From positions 30,759 through 94,758 of the forward strand of contig CALWCS010000049.1 of the NCBI GenBank assembly GCA_944376425.1: a stretch of DNA of 64,000 bases. Direction: 5' to 3'. The stretch is from an uncultured Lachnospiraceae bacterium (GTDB lineage Bacteria; Bacillota; Clostridia; Lachnospirales; Lachnospiraceae). The notes beneath the pieces were generated by a model. That model did not search any database. It saw only the letters and a list, made by a program, of their open reading frames with translations, and had not been told where the DNA came from. Of this stretch, positions 45,238 through 53,928 are shown one piece after another (positions within the stretch are counted from its first letter, which is position 1; every line of letters starts with the position of its first letter). The position numbers and the translations under genes were made by a program.

Positions 45238-45680
45238 CTGCTGTCTCCTCTTTTTTCACTGGCAATCTGCTGACAAATGTTTCGTATTCTTTTTGTGCTG
45301 TCTGCCCAAGAATTTTTTTCCTGTACCTTCCATTTTAATATTCCCTCTTGAAATATCCCCGGCACTGCTCCGGGCATAAAAACCATTCCATTTCCCAACG
45401 CAATTACATGATCTTCAGAATATAAAAACTCCAGAGAAAGTCTTGCTTTTCCCAGACTTAATTTTTGTGTCTCTTTTTTTTCTTCTCTCTCCTCTTCTAG
45501 TTTCATATTCTGTAAAAAAACACCTTCTGATGCATCGCCTTGCAAGATACCGCGTTCATATAAAAGAATAGCAAGCCATAGAATTCCAAAAAGAACAGGG
45601 ATTAAAATGCCCATAATCAATGATGTTTCAACCGTATAACTTCCCTTCCATCCTTTTCTTTTTTGTTCTTGTTTTCTCAT
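45234..45680 (-). CDS. TadE-like pseudopilin
   Basis: A 148-residue protein with the prepilin-type start G-S-Y-T-V-E-T-S-L-I-M-G-I-L (cleavage after the first G, Glu at +5), then one hydrophobic helix and a short periplasm-side domain. TadE-type minor pilins are cleaved by the locus peptidase and help assemble Flp pili. Three bases separate it from the peptidase-like gene upstream, and it overlaps the FHA gene by four. Confidence 0.8.
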   Translation of the reverse strand: MRKQEQKRKGWKGSYTVETSLIMGILIPVLFGILWLAILLYERGILQGDASEGVFLQNMKLEEEREEKKETQKLSLGKARLSLEFLYSEDHVIALGNGMVFMPGAVPGIFQEGILKWKVQEKNSWADSTKRIRNICQQIASEKRGDSR

Positions 45681-45683
45681 TTT

Positions 45684-46100
45684 TCACCTCCCTGTTGCCA
45701 TAAGAACTCCATGAGCTGCCGCCAAAAATGGAAGAAACGGGAGCAGTGTCTTTGAATTTATTTTTTTTAATAGTAATCCTGCTATTGAAAAAAGAAATAT
45801 CAATAAAAATGCTGTGATCCATAATTTTCCATTTTCTCTGATTCCAAGATATAATTCGGTAACACTCCACATCATAGCGTCTCCATATCCAATTGCCTGT
45901 TTTGTCATTTTGCAAAAACTCAAAAATGCCATACTGCCTATCATCCAAACAATCCAGTCTATCTTTGACCATTTTACCGCTATCGCATAGAATATCCCTC
46001 CTATTCCTGTCACCATCACCAGCCATCCGGGAATCTGTCTCCATTTCCGGTCAAATATAGCGGCGATCATCAAAATCCATAATGTGATCCATTTTATCAT
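45684..46100 (-). CDS. A24-type prepilin peptidase-like protein (second copy)
   Basis: A membrane protein of about 138 residues from the ATG at 46100; the start is uncertain, as the frame is open further up and the ATG at 46157 is also possible, but neither has a strong ribosome site. The first catalytic aspartate region reads A-A-I-F-D-R-K-W-R-Q-I-P, and the second, G-Y-G-D, is in A-I-G-Y-G-D-A-M-M-W. Both aspartates of A24 peptidases are therefore kept. A clearer member of the family opens the operon (53130-53540), so the division of labour is unknown. Confidence 0.7.
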   Translation of the reverse strand: MIKWITLWILMIAAIFDRKWRQIPGWLVMVTGIGGIFYAIAVKWSKIDWIVWMIGSMAFLSFCKMTKQAIGYGDAMMWSVTELYLGIRENGKLWITAFLLIFLFSIAGLLLKKINSKTLLPFLPFLAAAHGVLMATGR

Positions 46101-46147
46101 TTGTCCCGTATCGATTCTCCCTCTCTTTCTATTGTTTTCTTTCTTTT

Positions 46148-46903
46148 TCAGCAGCATCTGGAACACGGTCTTAAGCCTTCCATTTGTATCAGAGGAATTT
46201 CTAAAATGCTTCGCTTTAATCCGCTGCACTTTAATGAACTGTGGTAACGATTTCCTGAATCTGTGATATAAACGGATCCGCTTCCTCCTCCGCACAATTC
46301 ACATGCATGATACTTTTCTCCGTTATCATTTCTTAGTTGATCTAACTGTGAATCCAAAATAGAACGAATTGATAGATGAATATGGCTGCATTGAGGATCG
46401 GTATGGTATACCTCTCCGTTTAATGCTATATAGACAGTTTCTGTCTCTTTCCCCTCTCCTTCCCATTCCCAATACAGATCGGGATTTCTTCCCGTCCATG
46501 TCCGAACATGAAATCTCTGTATCCATGTAAAACCGCCAATAAATCCTATTTTTGAAAACTCCGTTTTTTTCTCTTTTGAGATCATACTTCCGATTTCTTG
46601 TCCTTCTCCTTTTGTGTTTTTCCACCAATATTCTGAATATTGAATTGCTTCCATTTTTGCCTCATAGGCAAGTTGTGTCTGTACTGAAATTGCCTCTAAA
46701 AGATGATTTCCAAACATTAGAAAACCTGCCATACATAGTAAAAATAAAGGGATGATACAGGAAGCTTCTACTGTCATACTGCCTTTTTGAAAATTATGAA
46801 AGGGTGATAAGGATATTCTTTCACCGCCAGTTTCTGGCTGGTTTGGGAGAGAGCCTTTTTCCTTTCTTTCTAAATTTCTGCGGTAAAAGAACATCCCTAT
46901 CAC
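46148..46903 (-). CDS. TadE-like pseudopilin with tandem His-Cys modules
   Basis: A 251-residue protein. The prepilin-like part K-G-S-M-T-V-E-A-S-C-I-I-P is at about 41-53, with one hydrophobic helix. The C-terminal 95 residues hold two related modules, each with a strand V-Y-I-x-x-x-G-x-x-Y-H, a cysteine a few residues on, then a C-x-x-C pair: Y-H-T-D-P-Q-C...A-C-E-L-C-G and Y-H-S-S-L-K-C...P-C-S-R-C-C. This His-Cys-CxxC set looks able to bind metal or form disulfides outside the membrane. It overlaps the DUF5702 gene by four bases. Confidence 0.75.
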   Translation of the reverse strand: MIGMFFYRRNLERKEKGSLPNQPETGGERISLSPFHNFQKGSMTVEASCIIPLFLLCMAGFLMFGNHLLEAISVQTQLAYEAKMEAIQYSEYWWKNTKGEGQEIGSMISKEKKTEFSKIGFIGGFTWIQRFHVRTWTGRNPDLYWEWEGEGKETETVYIALNGEVYHTDPQCSHIHLSIRSILDSQLDQLRNDNGEKYHACELCGGGSGSVYITDSGNRYHSSLKCSGLKRSILEIPLIQMEGLRPCSRCC

Positions 46904-48390
46904 TCCTCCATTTCATACATAAAACTGCCTTTTACTGTGTATATCATTTCTTTCTGACCCATTCCTAAAAATGCATTGGAAATTCGGAAAAAAATCGGAT
47001 CGATCTGCCATTTCGTTTCTACTTTCATTCCTCCAATACAGCAATCAACTCGAAAATTAGATGTCTCATTTTTGCTTTTTATTTCCCATTCTATCAGATC
47101 AAGCATTTTCATAGGCAGATTTGAAGTCTGTTTCATTTCAAATAACAGTCTTAAATATCCCTCATAGTTCCAAATATCTGTTATTTCTTTTGTCTGCAGT
47201 TCCATGTAATTTTCGGTCAGCCAAAATTTTGTATCTGTCTCCCATTCATCCTGTACTTTCTCGAGAGGAACCGAAAAACCCAATAATAATTTTTTTACAT
47301 CCCATATGCTCTCTTGATACGCCCAGGCAAGCAGAAATAATTCTGTCTCTGTTTTTTTTACATTTTCTGTTTCGACTAATATATCCTTTTTTTTCACTTT
47401 TCTATTTTCTGTCTGTCTCTTCCAAATCTCAATTATTTCTTCTGCCTGTTTCTTTTTTTCTTCTTCCTTTCTTACACTTAAAAAATTATCTGCCCATCGT
47501 ATCTCTAATAGTTCCTCACAAACTTCTCTTAGATTTTCCCAGTCACTTCTGTTTCCTTTCAGGAGATATTCCTGTTCATATTGCAGTCCATTTCTTTCTT
47601 TTTGCCCAACAGCATTTCCAAATGTAAAAAACAAATAATCCTTAAAAAGATTTTCTTCCTTTTCAGAACCTCTCGGAATTTTCATATTACCCTCAATGCA
47701 AGATCGCTCCGATACTTTTTCAAATTCACTTATTTCATTGAAAGACACCGGAAATCCGGACAATACCATCTCTTCTAAAAAGTCTTCTTGCTGTTTCTTT
47801 TCCAGCCATTTTATTAGGTTGATCTTATCCTCTTCTTGTTCTTGGAACTCTTCTTCTGTTTTTTCTGCCAACATCATTACTTCTGTTTTTATCTGTTTAA
47901 ACAAACGTAACTTGTTTTTTGTTTTTTCCGCTTCTAACATCCCGATATTTTTTTCTTTTGTCTTTTCAATTCCTTCCATAAACAGACATGCCTGTCTTAA
48001 AAATGCTTTGCCGTTTTCATCTGTAGCAGTCAAAAATTCTTCCATTTCTGTCGTTATATTTTTTACCCGAAACCAGTCTACATCCGATGTTTCTGTTGTT
48101 AAATCTGCATTCTGTTTCATAAAAAAAACGAGTCTTTCTGTGATCTTCTCTTTTTTCATATTTCCGGTTCCATAACTGCCATCTAAAAAAAACACATGAT
48201 AGTCTGAGAGAAGATTTTTCTCGTATTCTCCAAACACTGAAAACAATCCCATATCCAGACACGCTGCTGCCCTAACTTTTGCTCCCTGAATCCGAACTCC
48301 TTCTAAAACAGTGCAGATAAGTAAAAGAAACAGCAAAATCAATAGACTCAAAAATACTGTAATGCTTCCTCTGTATTGTCTCTTTTCCAT
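46900..48390 (-). CDS. DUF5702 (TadG-like) pilus-associated protein
   Basis: From the ATG at 48390 it is 496 residues; a TTG at 48450 would overlap the pilin gene and is less likely, though no start has an ideal ribosome site. The N-terminus has R-G-S-I-T-V-F-L-S-L-L-I, a prepilin-like peptide with Phe where Glu is normal at +5, and one membrane helix; the rest is a long charged domain outside the membrane. This matches DUF5702 proteins of Lachnospiraceae Tad loci, which take the TadG position. Function unknown. Confidence 0.75.
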   Translation of the reverse strand: MEKRQYRGSITVFLSLLILLFLLLICTVLEGVRIQGAKVRAAACLDMGLFSVFGEYEKNLLSDYHVFFLDGSYGTGNMKKEKITERLVFFMKQNADLTTETSDVDWFRVKNITTEMEEFLTATDENGKAFLRQACLFMEGIEKTKEKNIGMLEAEKTKNKLRLFKQIKTEVMMLAEKTEEEFQEQEEDKINLIKWLEKKQQEDFLEEMVLSGFPVSFNEISEFEKVSERSCIEGNMKIPRGSEKEENLFKDYLFFTFGNAVGQKERNGLQYEQEYLLKGNRSDWENLREVCEELLEIRWADNFLSVRKEEEKKKQAEEIIEIWKRQTENRKVKKKDILVETENVKKTETELFLLAWAYQESIWDVKKLLLGFSVPLEKVQDEWETDTKFWLTENYMELQTKEITDIWNYEGYLRLLFEMKQTSNLPMKMLDLIEWEIKSKNETSNFRVDCCIGGMKVETKWQIDPIFFRISNAFLGMGQKEMIYTVKGSFMYEMEE

Positions 48391-48415
48391 CTGTCTTGTT
48401 GTCTTTTCCCCTTTT

Positions 48416-48583
48416 CTAGATACTTCCGCTTTGACTTGTGATCTTTTCAAATATGGTTCCTACCAGACTTGTCAACTGACTTTTAAAAATCAATACTAAA
48501 CCGATCAGAACCACCAGAATCAAAATCACTTCTACGACTCCAACCCCATCTTCTTCTGACAAAAAAGCTTTGATCCTATCCAT
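48416..48583 (-). CDS. Flp1-type major pilin
   Basis: A 55-residue pilin with AAAGGAGG before its ATG. After a short leader M-D-R-I-K-A-F-L-S-E-E-D-G the cleavage site G followed by V-G-V-V-E places Glu at +5 of the mature pilin; the rest is one hydrophobic helix and a short polar tail. This is the type IVb Flp1 pilin, the main subunit of the fibre. It lies 44 bp downstream of the TadC-like gene. The size and cleavage motif are typical. Confidence 0.85.
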   Translation of the reverse strand: MDRIKAFLSEEDGVGVVEVILILVVLIGLVLIFKSQLTSLVGTIFEKITSQSGSI

Positions 48584-48627
48584 ACTGTATCACCTCCTTT
48601 CCCATCAAAATTTATTTTTGTCTTCTT

Positions 48628-49299
48628 TTAAAAATTTAAAAACGCCGGTAAAACTAATATTACTAAAACAACAATCAGCATCATCCCCATAGGGATTAAC
48701 AATTTCGTTCCTGCTTCTTCTCCTGCCTGCTTTGCCATAGCAATTCGCTCTTCCTCAGCCTGCTGCATTTCCTGTTCCAAAATTTCTTCTAATCCTTCTG
48801 TTCCTTTTTTCATATGCTGAGCCAAAATACGCGCCAATTTTAAATATCTAGTCTGTCCGCATCTCTGCCCAAAATGTTCATATGCCTTTTCTTCTGAAAT
48901 TCCGCTTTGCATCTCTTTGCAGGAATACACCATCTCTTCATAAATATAACGAATTTCTCTTTTCTCTCGTTCTTCATATTCTGAGGCAATTCGAAAAAAT
49001 GCGTTTCGAATTGTCATTCCTGCTCCTATCAAAATACGAATTTTAAAAAGTAAATTACTATAATCCATTTTCAACTGAACCTGTCTCTTTTTTGCCATTT
49101 TTTCTAATTTCTGATCTGGATGTGTCCAGAAAAAAACAGCAAGTCCTCCCCCGATTCCGCAAATCGCAGCAGCAATTGAAATGTTGTTTTTACTCCAGAC
49201 TACCGTCTTTCCATCCAGTTCTTTTGGAAGAATCATCTGCTGTTCTTCCCTTGTCCTTTTCTCCTCTTCTTGTACAGCATTTTCCAATTTTTGTACCAT
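48628..49299 (-). CDS. TadC-like inner membrane platform protein (type II secretion F family)
   Basis: A 223-residue protein from the ATG at 49299, which overlaps the stop of the previous gene as TGATG behind GAGGAG. It has a hydrophobic segment near 39-60, a helical cytoplasmic part (I-R-I-L-I-G-A-G-M-T-I-R-N-A-F, then C-G-Q-T-R-Y-L-K-L-A-R-I-L) and a strongly hydrophobic C-terminus. This is the GspF/TadC module that moves the pilin with the TadA motor. Coupled to the gene before it. Confidence 0.8.
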   Translation of the reverse strand: MVQKLENAVQEEEKRTREEQQMILPKELDGKTVVWSKNNISIAAAICGIGGGLAVFFWTHPDQKLEKMAKKRQVQLKMDYSNLLFKIRILIGAGMTIRNAFFRIASEYEEREKREIRYIYEEMVYSCKEMQSGISEEKAYEHFGQRCGQTRYLKLARILAQHMKKGTEGLEEILEQEMQQAEEERIAMAKQAGEEAGTKLLIPMGMMLIVVLVILVLPAFLNF

Positions 49300-50060
49300 C
49301 AGCTCCTCGTCGCTTTTTTCCTTGGAAATATTTTTGCAAATGCTGTATAGATTCCTTTTTCTTCCTGACATTGTACGGTTGCTTCTATTTTTACAATTTC
49401 CCCCTCTTCTCCCGTCTCTTTTACAATTTCTCCTCTCTCTGACACAATTCCATAAGGTATTACGTTCCATGTTACTGCCACAATTCCGTTTTCCATTACC
49501 TTTGGCATAACCAGATCAGTCCTCACTTCATCTAAGGATACATTGTTTCCCGGTAATACAGTATCCAGCTCTGCAAGTACCTTTTGTACCTTTTCTCTTG
49601 CCTCCTCTGTATGATATTGTCTGGGAGATAACTGTATCGGAATCTGATATGTATTTTCTATTCCCTCTATTTTTACATCTAATTCTTCTGTTTTTACATT
49701 CTCTCCATAAGATGGTCTCTTCAAAAGCGCAAACATCTCTGCTTGTTTTTGAAAAAAAATTGAAAATATTATTGAAAAACTTAACGAAACAAATCCTGTC
49801 ATTAATATGACTGTTATCTTTTTGGCTTCATATTCCGCTAAACTGATATGGTAAATTGGAAATAAAGACTCCAACTGTTTTTGTCTTGCCTGATTGCCTT
49901 TCTTTTTTCTTCTTTTTTTCTGAAAAAAAACTGCAATTTTATAAAAAGGCTGTTCCCATTTTCTGCATGAATACGGTATTGCCATCTTCCTTGAAATTAA
50001 AAATAGACCTCCATATATTCCCAATAAAATTATACTGACTGTCATCGTCTCATACCTCAA
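49299..50060 (-). CDS. Tad locus membrane protein with extracytoplasmic domain
   Basis: A 253-residue protein with two hydrophobic segments (about 8-25 and 85-105) and a C-terminal beta-rich domain of about 140 residues. It overlaps TadB by 11 bp and the TadC-like gene by one base. The start may instead be the ATG at 50045; both have plausible ribosome sites. I do not recognise a named family, but a protein of this kind regularly stands between TadB and TadC in Clostridial Tad loci, so a structural part of the platform is likely. Confidence 0.6.
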   Translation of the reverse strand: MRYETMTVSIILLGIYGGLFLISRKMAIPYSCRKWEQPFYKIAVFFQKKRRKKKGNQARQKQLESLFPIYHISLAEYEAKKITVILMTGFVSLSFSIIFSIFFQKQAEMFALLKRPSYGENVKTEELDVKIEGIENTYQIPIQLSPRQYHTEEAREKVQKVLAELDTVLPGNNVSLDEVRTDLVMPKVMENGIVAVTWNVIPYGIVSERGEIVKETGEEGEIVKIEATVQCQEEKGIYTAFAKIFPRKKATRS

Positions 50061-50790
50061 TCTCCACTACTTTTTTTCCGATCAAAAACGCTCCTATATA
50101 AATAAAAAGGCAAACGCTCATCACCATAATCCCTAACATATTATGATACATAGAATCCAAAAATCCAGGTGAAGTGAATGCTACATATCCTATCATCCCG
50201 CATGGCATCAGACTCATAATTCTCTGTTCTGTCTTTTTTCCCGCAACACATGTTTGAATCTCCCGTTTTGTTTCATTTTTTTCCAAAATCCACTGGTTTG
50301 TTTTTTGAATAATCTCTGCTAGGTTTCCACCTGTTCTCTTTGCCGCTGAAAATACCTCTGCAAAATCTTCAATTGATTCTATTTCTGTTTTTTTTGCCAG
50401 ATGATAGAAAAGTTTTTCTACTGTTTGATTTAATTCAATCTGTGTTTTTAAAATTCTAAATTCCTGAACCATTTTTTCTTTCTCTCCATATATCTTTTTC
50501 AATTCTTTCCATCCTTCTGTTATCGCATTTTCAATGGAATATCCTGCAAGAAGTGCATTTCCCACGCCGCGCATTGCTTCTAAAAACTGCTGTTCTGCCT
50601 TCTCTTTTTGTTTTCGGATCTTTCCTATTCTTCGTATTCTCTCATAAGTCCAGCATGTCGGAAGAAATAAAAATGCCGGAATGATAGAATCATAAAATAA
50701 AAGACTCAATATGATGTCCAATATCAAAAACTGTATTGCTCCCTTGAACCACTCTTTTTTTCCATACTCATAAAACTTTTCTTTTTTCAT
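50050..50790 (-). CDS. TadB-like inner membrane platform protein (type II secretion F family)
   Basis: A 246-residue protein with two N-terminal and two C-terminal hydrophobic segments around a helical GspF-type domain (A-M-R-G-V-G-N-A-L-L-A-G-Y-S-I-E-N-A and A-A-K-R-T-G-G-N-L-A-E-I-I). The R-T-G-G-N-L motif is diagnostic of TadB. With the TadC-like gene it forms the inner membrane base of the pilus. Confidence 0.88.
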   Translation of the reverse strand: MKKEKFYEYGKKEWFKGAIQFLILDIILSLLFYDSIIPAFLFLPTCWTYERIRRIGKIRKQKEKAEQQFLEAMRGVGNALLAGYSIENAITEGWKELKKIYGEKEKMVQEFRILKTQIELNQTVEKLFYHLAKKTEIESIEDFAEVFSAAKRTGGNLAEIIQKTNQWILEKNETKREIQTCVAGKKTEQRIMSLMPCGMIGYVAFTSPGFLDSMYHNMLGIMVMSVCLFIYIGAFLIGKKVVEIEV

Positions 50791-50812
50791 TTTTCTCCTG
50801 TTCTCTTATTTT

Positions 50813-52027
50813 TTAATGTTCCGCATATCGCTGCCATTTTTCCGTTTTCTCCAGATCTGCCTTTCTTCTCAGTTTCCCTTTTTCCTTTCCTTCATATTGA
50901 TATAAAATCTGTGTCTTAATTTCTTCCTTTTCACAGTCATATCCCGTAATTTCTAAAATTTCCAGAACTTTTCTGGAATGATCTCTCATCCTTCCTAAGT
51001 GCACCATAATATCAATACCGCCCGCAATCTGTCTGCGTATAGCAGAAACTGGCAATTCAATTCCCATCAGTACCATTGTCTCCAGACGCATCATCATATC
51101 TTTTGTACTGTTTGCATGTGCTGTGCTAAGAGAACCGTCATGTCCTGTATTCATTGCCTGCAGCATATCAATGGCTTCCTCCCCTCTTACCTCTCCAACA
51201 ATAATCCGATCCGGTCTCATACGAAGACTTGCCTTAATCAGATCCCGAATCGTAATCTCATGATCCCTTAAAATATTTCCCCTTCTTGCTTCCAGCCTTA
51301 CTAAATTTTCCACTCCTCTGATCTGAAGTTCCGCATTATCTTCAATGGTAATAATCCGTTCCTGCTTCGGAATAAAATCAGACAGTGCATTTAAAAAAGT
51401 CGTCTTCCCTGATCCTGTCCCTCCACTGATAAAGATATTATATCCTGTACCTACCAATTTCTTTAAAAACTCTGATGCCTCCTCTGTAATACTATTCCAT
51501 TCAATCAGCTGTCCCATAGAGATCGGATGCCTTGGAAATCTTCTGATCGTCAAAATCGGTCCGTTTACTGCTGCCGGAAACAGTACAATACTGACACGAT
51601 CTCCGTTTTCTAATCTGGCATCGACAATCGGGTTTGCCTCATTTACGACTCGGTTGCATCTGCCCGCAATCTGCTGAATGAGATCTTCCAGGCGTTCTCT
51701 TGAAAAAAAATAGTGGTCCCATTTTCTGATCTTTCCCGCTTTCTCAATAAAAACACCGTCTGTCCCATTGACCATAATCTCTGTAATCTCATCGTCATCC
51801 AGTAATTCCTGTAAAAAATCCAGCCGTCTGACAGTATTAAACAGTCTCTTTCGAATTGACTGTTTCTGTTCCAGAGCGAGATATTCTTTCTTACTTTCTT
51901 TTAGAATCAGCCGGTCTATCTGATTATAAATTTCCTGGTCATTAATATCTCTGATTCCCTGCAGCTGGCTGCGCAATTCTCGTTCCATTTTCTCTATTTT
52001 CTCTATCTGGTTTTCTCTCTCCTCCAT
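50813..52027 (-). CDS. tadA: TadA/CpaF-family assembly ATPase
   Basis: A 404-residue secretion ATPase that powers Flp pilus assembly. Walker A is G-G-T-G-S-G-K-T (202-209); the Asp/His boxes and Walker B region are seen in R-I-I-V-G-E-V-R-G-E-E and H-D-G-S-L-S-T-A-H-A-N-S. The N-terminal domain with I-T-E-I-M-V-N-G (81-88) is typical of CpaF. The ribosome site is weak (CGGAAAT). It follows the TadZ-like gene by 113 bp, the longest gap in the operon. Confidence 0.95.
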   Translation of the reverse strand: MEERENQIEKIEKMERELRSQLQGIRDINDQEIYNQIDRLILKESKKEYLALEQKQSIRKRLFNTVRRLDFLQELLDDDEITEIMVNGTDGVFIEKAGKIRKWDHYFFSRERLEDLIQQIAGRCNRVVNEANPIVDARLENGDRVSIVLFPAAVNGPILTIRRFPRHPISMGQLIEWNSITEEASEFLKKLVGTGYNIFISGGTGSGKTTFLNALSDFIPKQERIITIEDNAELQIRGVENLVRLEARRGNILRDHEITIRDLIKASLRMRPDRIIVGEVRGEEAIDMLQAMNTGHDGSLSTAHANSTKDMMMRLETMVLMGIELPVSAIRRQIAGGIDIMVHLGRMRDHSRKVLEILEITGYDCEKEEIKTQILYQYEGKEKGKLRRKADLEKTEKWQRYAEH

Positions 52028-52140
52028 ATTTCCGAATCCGTATTCTCCCCTTTACAAATTACTTAATCATATAAAATCTTTTTTGTTTTTCACTTTTAAA
52101 AAATTACTGTACTTACCGCTGTCTTTTTTACTTTTCCGGA

Positions 52141-53133
52141 TCATTCTTGCTCCAGCAGTTTTCTTGCAAATTGCCCCATTTCTCCAAAAAACAGTATTTC
52201 TGGATCTCTCCTGCTGAAAAACGGCAATGAGATTTTGACTGTCTTTTGCAGTAATTCTATATTCGGGCTTTTCGCTATCATTTTTTCATACTGTTCTATT
52301 TTTTCTTTTGCTGTCTCTTCTTCCAGAACCGGCATATAAATTTTTTCGCAAAAATTTAAAAGTTTCGGTAAATTCTCCACACTTTCGTCTACATCCAAAA
52401 TCATAATTTCATAGGTACTGTACTTAAAAATTTCTTTTATCATATTAATCCATTCTTCTGTCTTTACCTTTGTCAGATCCCATCCGATTCCAGGAGGAAT
52501 ATAATCCAATTTTCTAATTTTCTTTGCGACCGCTCCCAGCTGGTACAAAAAATTACTGCGGTTCTGGCGAAATAGATAGATCAAATCAGAAATATCTGCC
52601 TGATCTTCTAAATCCGAATCATTTTTATATCCTGCAACCGGTTCTAAATTTAAGTATAAAACCGGATATTTTTCTGCCAGAATCTGTCCTATTGTTATGG
52701 CAAATCCCGTTTTTCCACATCTTCTGACAGGGGAATAAACTGCCAGTAATCTCGTCTCTTTCTTTAACAGATGAACTGGTTTTTCTGTTTTCTCCGTGTT
52801 ATGTTCCGCATAAACTTTTAAAATTTCTTCAAAAATCTGATCGCAGGATTGATATTTGCAGATGGAAGGATATCTCAGCAGTTCGGATGAAACAGATCCG
52901 TCTGACAAAATTACGACACATCCTTTAAATTTTTCCAGCTTTTGTTTATCTACTGTCTCCTCAGAAAGCAGCAGAAATCCAATCTCTTTTTGTTCAAAAA
53001 AATTCCAGAAAATATCAGAATCTGTAAAAATAAGAATTTCAAATGGGATTCCTTGTTTCTGTTTAAAATATTCACCTAATTTTTCTGCATACCTCTCTTC
53101 CCTGTCGCATATAGTAAGAATTATTTTTCTCAA
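52141..53133 (-). CDS. TadZ/CpaE-like ATPase with deviant P-loop
   Basis: The start taken is the TTG at 53133, six bases after GGAGG and overlapping the stop of the peptidase gene (TTGA). It gives 330 residues. The frame is open further upstream, but that part only covers the peptidase gene in another frame. The N-terminal 110 residues resemble a degenerate receiver domain; the MinD-type ATPase domain follows with Y-S-P-V-R-R-C-G-K-T-G-F (133-144). TadZ proteins localise the pilus machine at the pole. Long branch, so the match rests on order and P-loop. Confidence 0.8.
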   Translation of the reverse strand: MRKIILTICDREERYAEKLGEYFKQKQGIPFEILIFTDSDIFWNFFEQKEIGFLLLSEETVDKQKLEKFKGCVVILSDGSVSSELLRYPSICKYQSCDQIFEEILKVYAEHNTEKTEKPVHLLKKETRLLAVYSPVRRCGKTGFAITIGQILAEKYPVLYLNLEPVAGYKNDSDLEDQADISDLIYLFRQNRSNFLYQLGAVAKKIRKLDYIPPGIGWDLTKVKTEEWINMIKEIFKYSTYEIMILDVDESVENLPKLLNFCEKIYMPVLEEETAKEKIEQYEKMIAKSPNIELLQKTVKISLPFFSRRDPEILFFGEMGQFARKLLEQE

Positions 53134-53540
53134 TAGATCCCTCCTATTCCGCAAAGTACACTGAAAAAAATCGGTATCGAAAGCCGGATCGTTTTCTTTT
53201 TTCTTCCTATTATTCTTGCTATTCCCATAAAAATCAGTCCAAATATCATTGCAGCCATCATACATTCTAAAATCCTGCCGATTCCAAGAAAACTTCCAAT
53301 CGCTGAAAATAGTTTGATATCGCCTGCTCCCAATTTTCTTATGTAAAAAGCACACCATAATAAGAAAATCGGCAAAAGTATTCCTCCCGCAGCCGAAACA
53401 AATCCCTTTACTCCATCCCGATAGATAGCAATCGAGATTCCCACAGTCATCCACAAGCCAATCCACTTATTTTTTATTTTTTGTTCTTTTAAATCAGTCA
53501 CTACTGCTCCTGCTGTCATTAGAAACAGCCCTATCTCCAT
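53130..53540 (-). CDS. A24 prepilin peptidase (TadV-like)
   Basis: From the ATG at 53540 (AGGAGGGG upstream) it has 136 residues and several membrane helices. The catalytic aspartates are in V-V-T-D-L-K-E-Q-K-I and G-A-G-D-I-K-L-F, the latter the GxGD motif of A24 peptidases. It cleaves the Flp1 and TadE-type leaders. First gene of the Tad operon and translationally coupled to the TadZ-like gene. Confidence 0.92.
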   Translation of the reverse strand: MEIGLFLMTAGAVVTDLKEQKIKNKWIGLWMTVGISIAIYRDGVKGFVSAAGGILLPIFLLWCAFYIRKLGAGDIKLFSAIGSFLGIGRILECMMAAMIFGLIFMGIARIIGRKKKTIRLSIPIFFSVLCGIGGIY

Positions 53541-53573
53541 CTTTCCCCTCCTGATCTCATCTATTGATAACAA

Positions 53574-53832
53574 ATTTATCTGACATACGACCTGATTGCT
53601 TATCTGTTTTTTTACGCTTTATCGTGACAATGTCTTTTCTAATGATAAAATAAATTTTTTCTTTCCTATTTCTTTCTGTTTTGGAAAATAATTTGCCGAA
53701 TGGCAAAACCTAGATTTGATTTTTAGAAATCTTTTGATATTGTTATTATATATTATTTGTTGCATTTTGTCTATAGTAAGTGATCTATTTTTTAATTTTT
53801 TTGCTGTTTCTTTTTGATTTCATGCCAAAATA
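53574..53832 (-). promoter_or_regulatory. Upstream region of the Tad operon
   Basis: AT-rich DNA. A palindrome TTTGCCATTCGGCAAA-like element (about 53691-53707) may be an operator. No promoter stands out, and there is no gene. Confidence 0.4.
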
Positions 53833-53856
53833 GGCGCTGCCATTCAAGCAGCGCCC
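53833..53856 (-). terminator. Terminator of GH3-C
   Basis: GGCGCTGC pairs with GCAGCGCC around a 7-base loop, followed on the minus strand by ATTTTG. Same stem as the GH3-A terminator. Confidence 0.8.
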
Positions 53857-53928
53857 ACAGATCTGTCACGATCTCTTTTCTATTCTTTTTCTATCTCATC
53901 CCTTATCTCTGCAAAGCCTTTCCTGTTG

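Noticed and set aside
53134..53466. A longer TadZ-like protein with a Cys/Trp-rich N-terminus
   Set aside because: That part is the prepilin peptidase gene read in another frame; a TTG with GGAGG at the junction is a better start.
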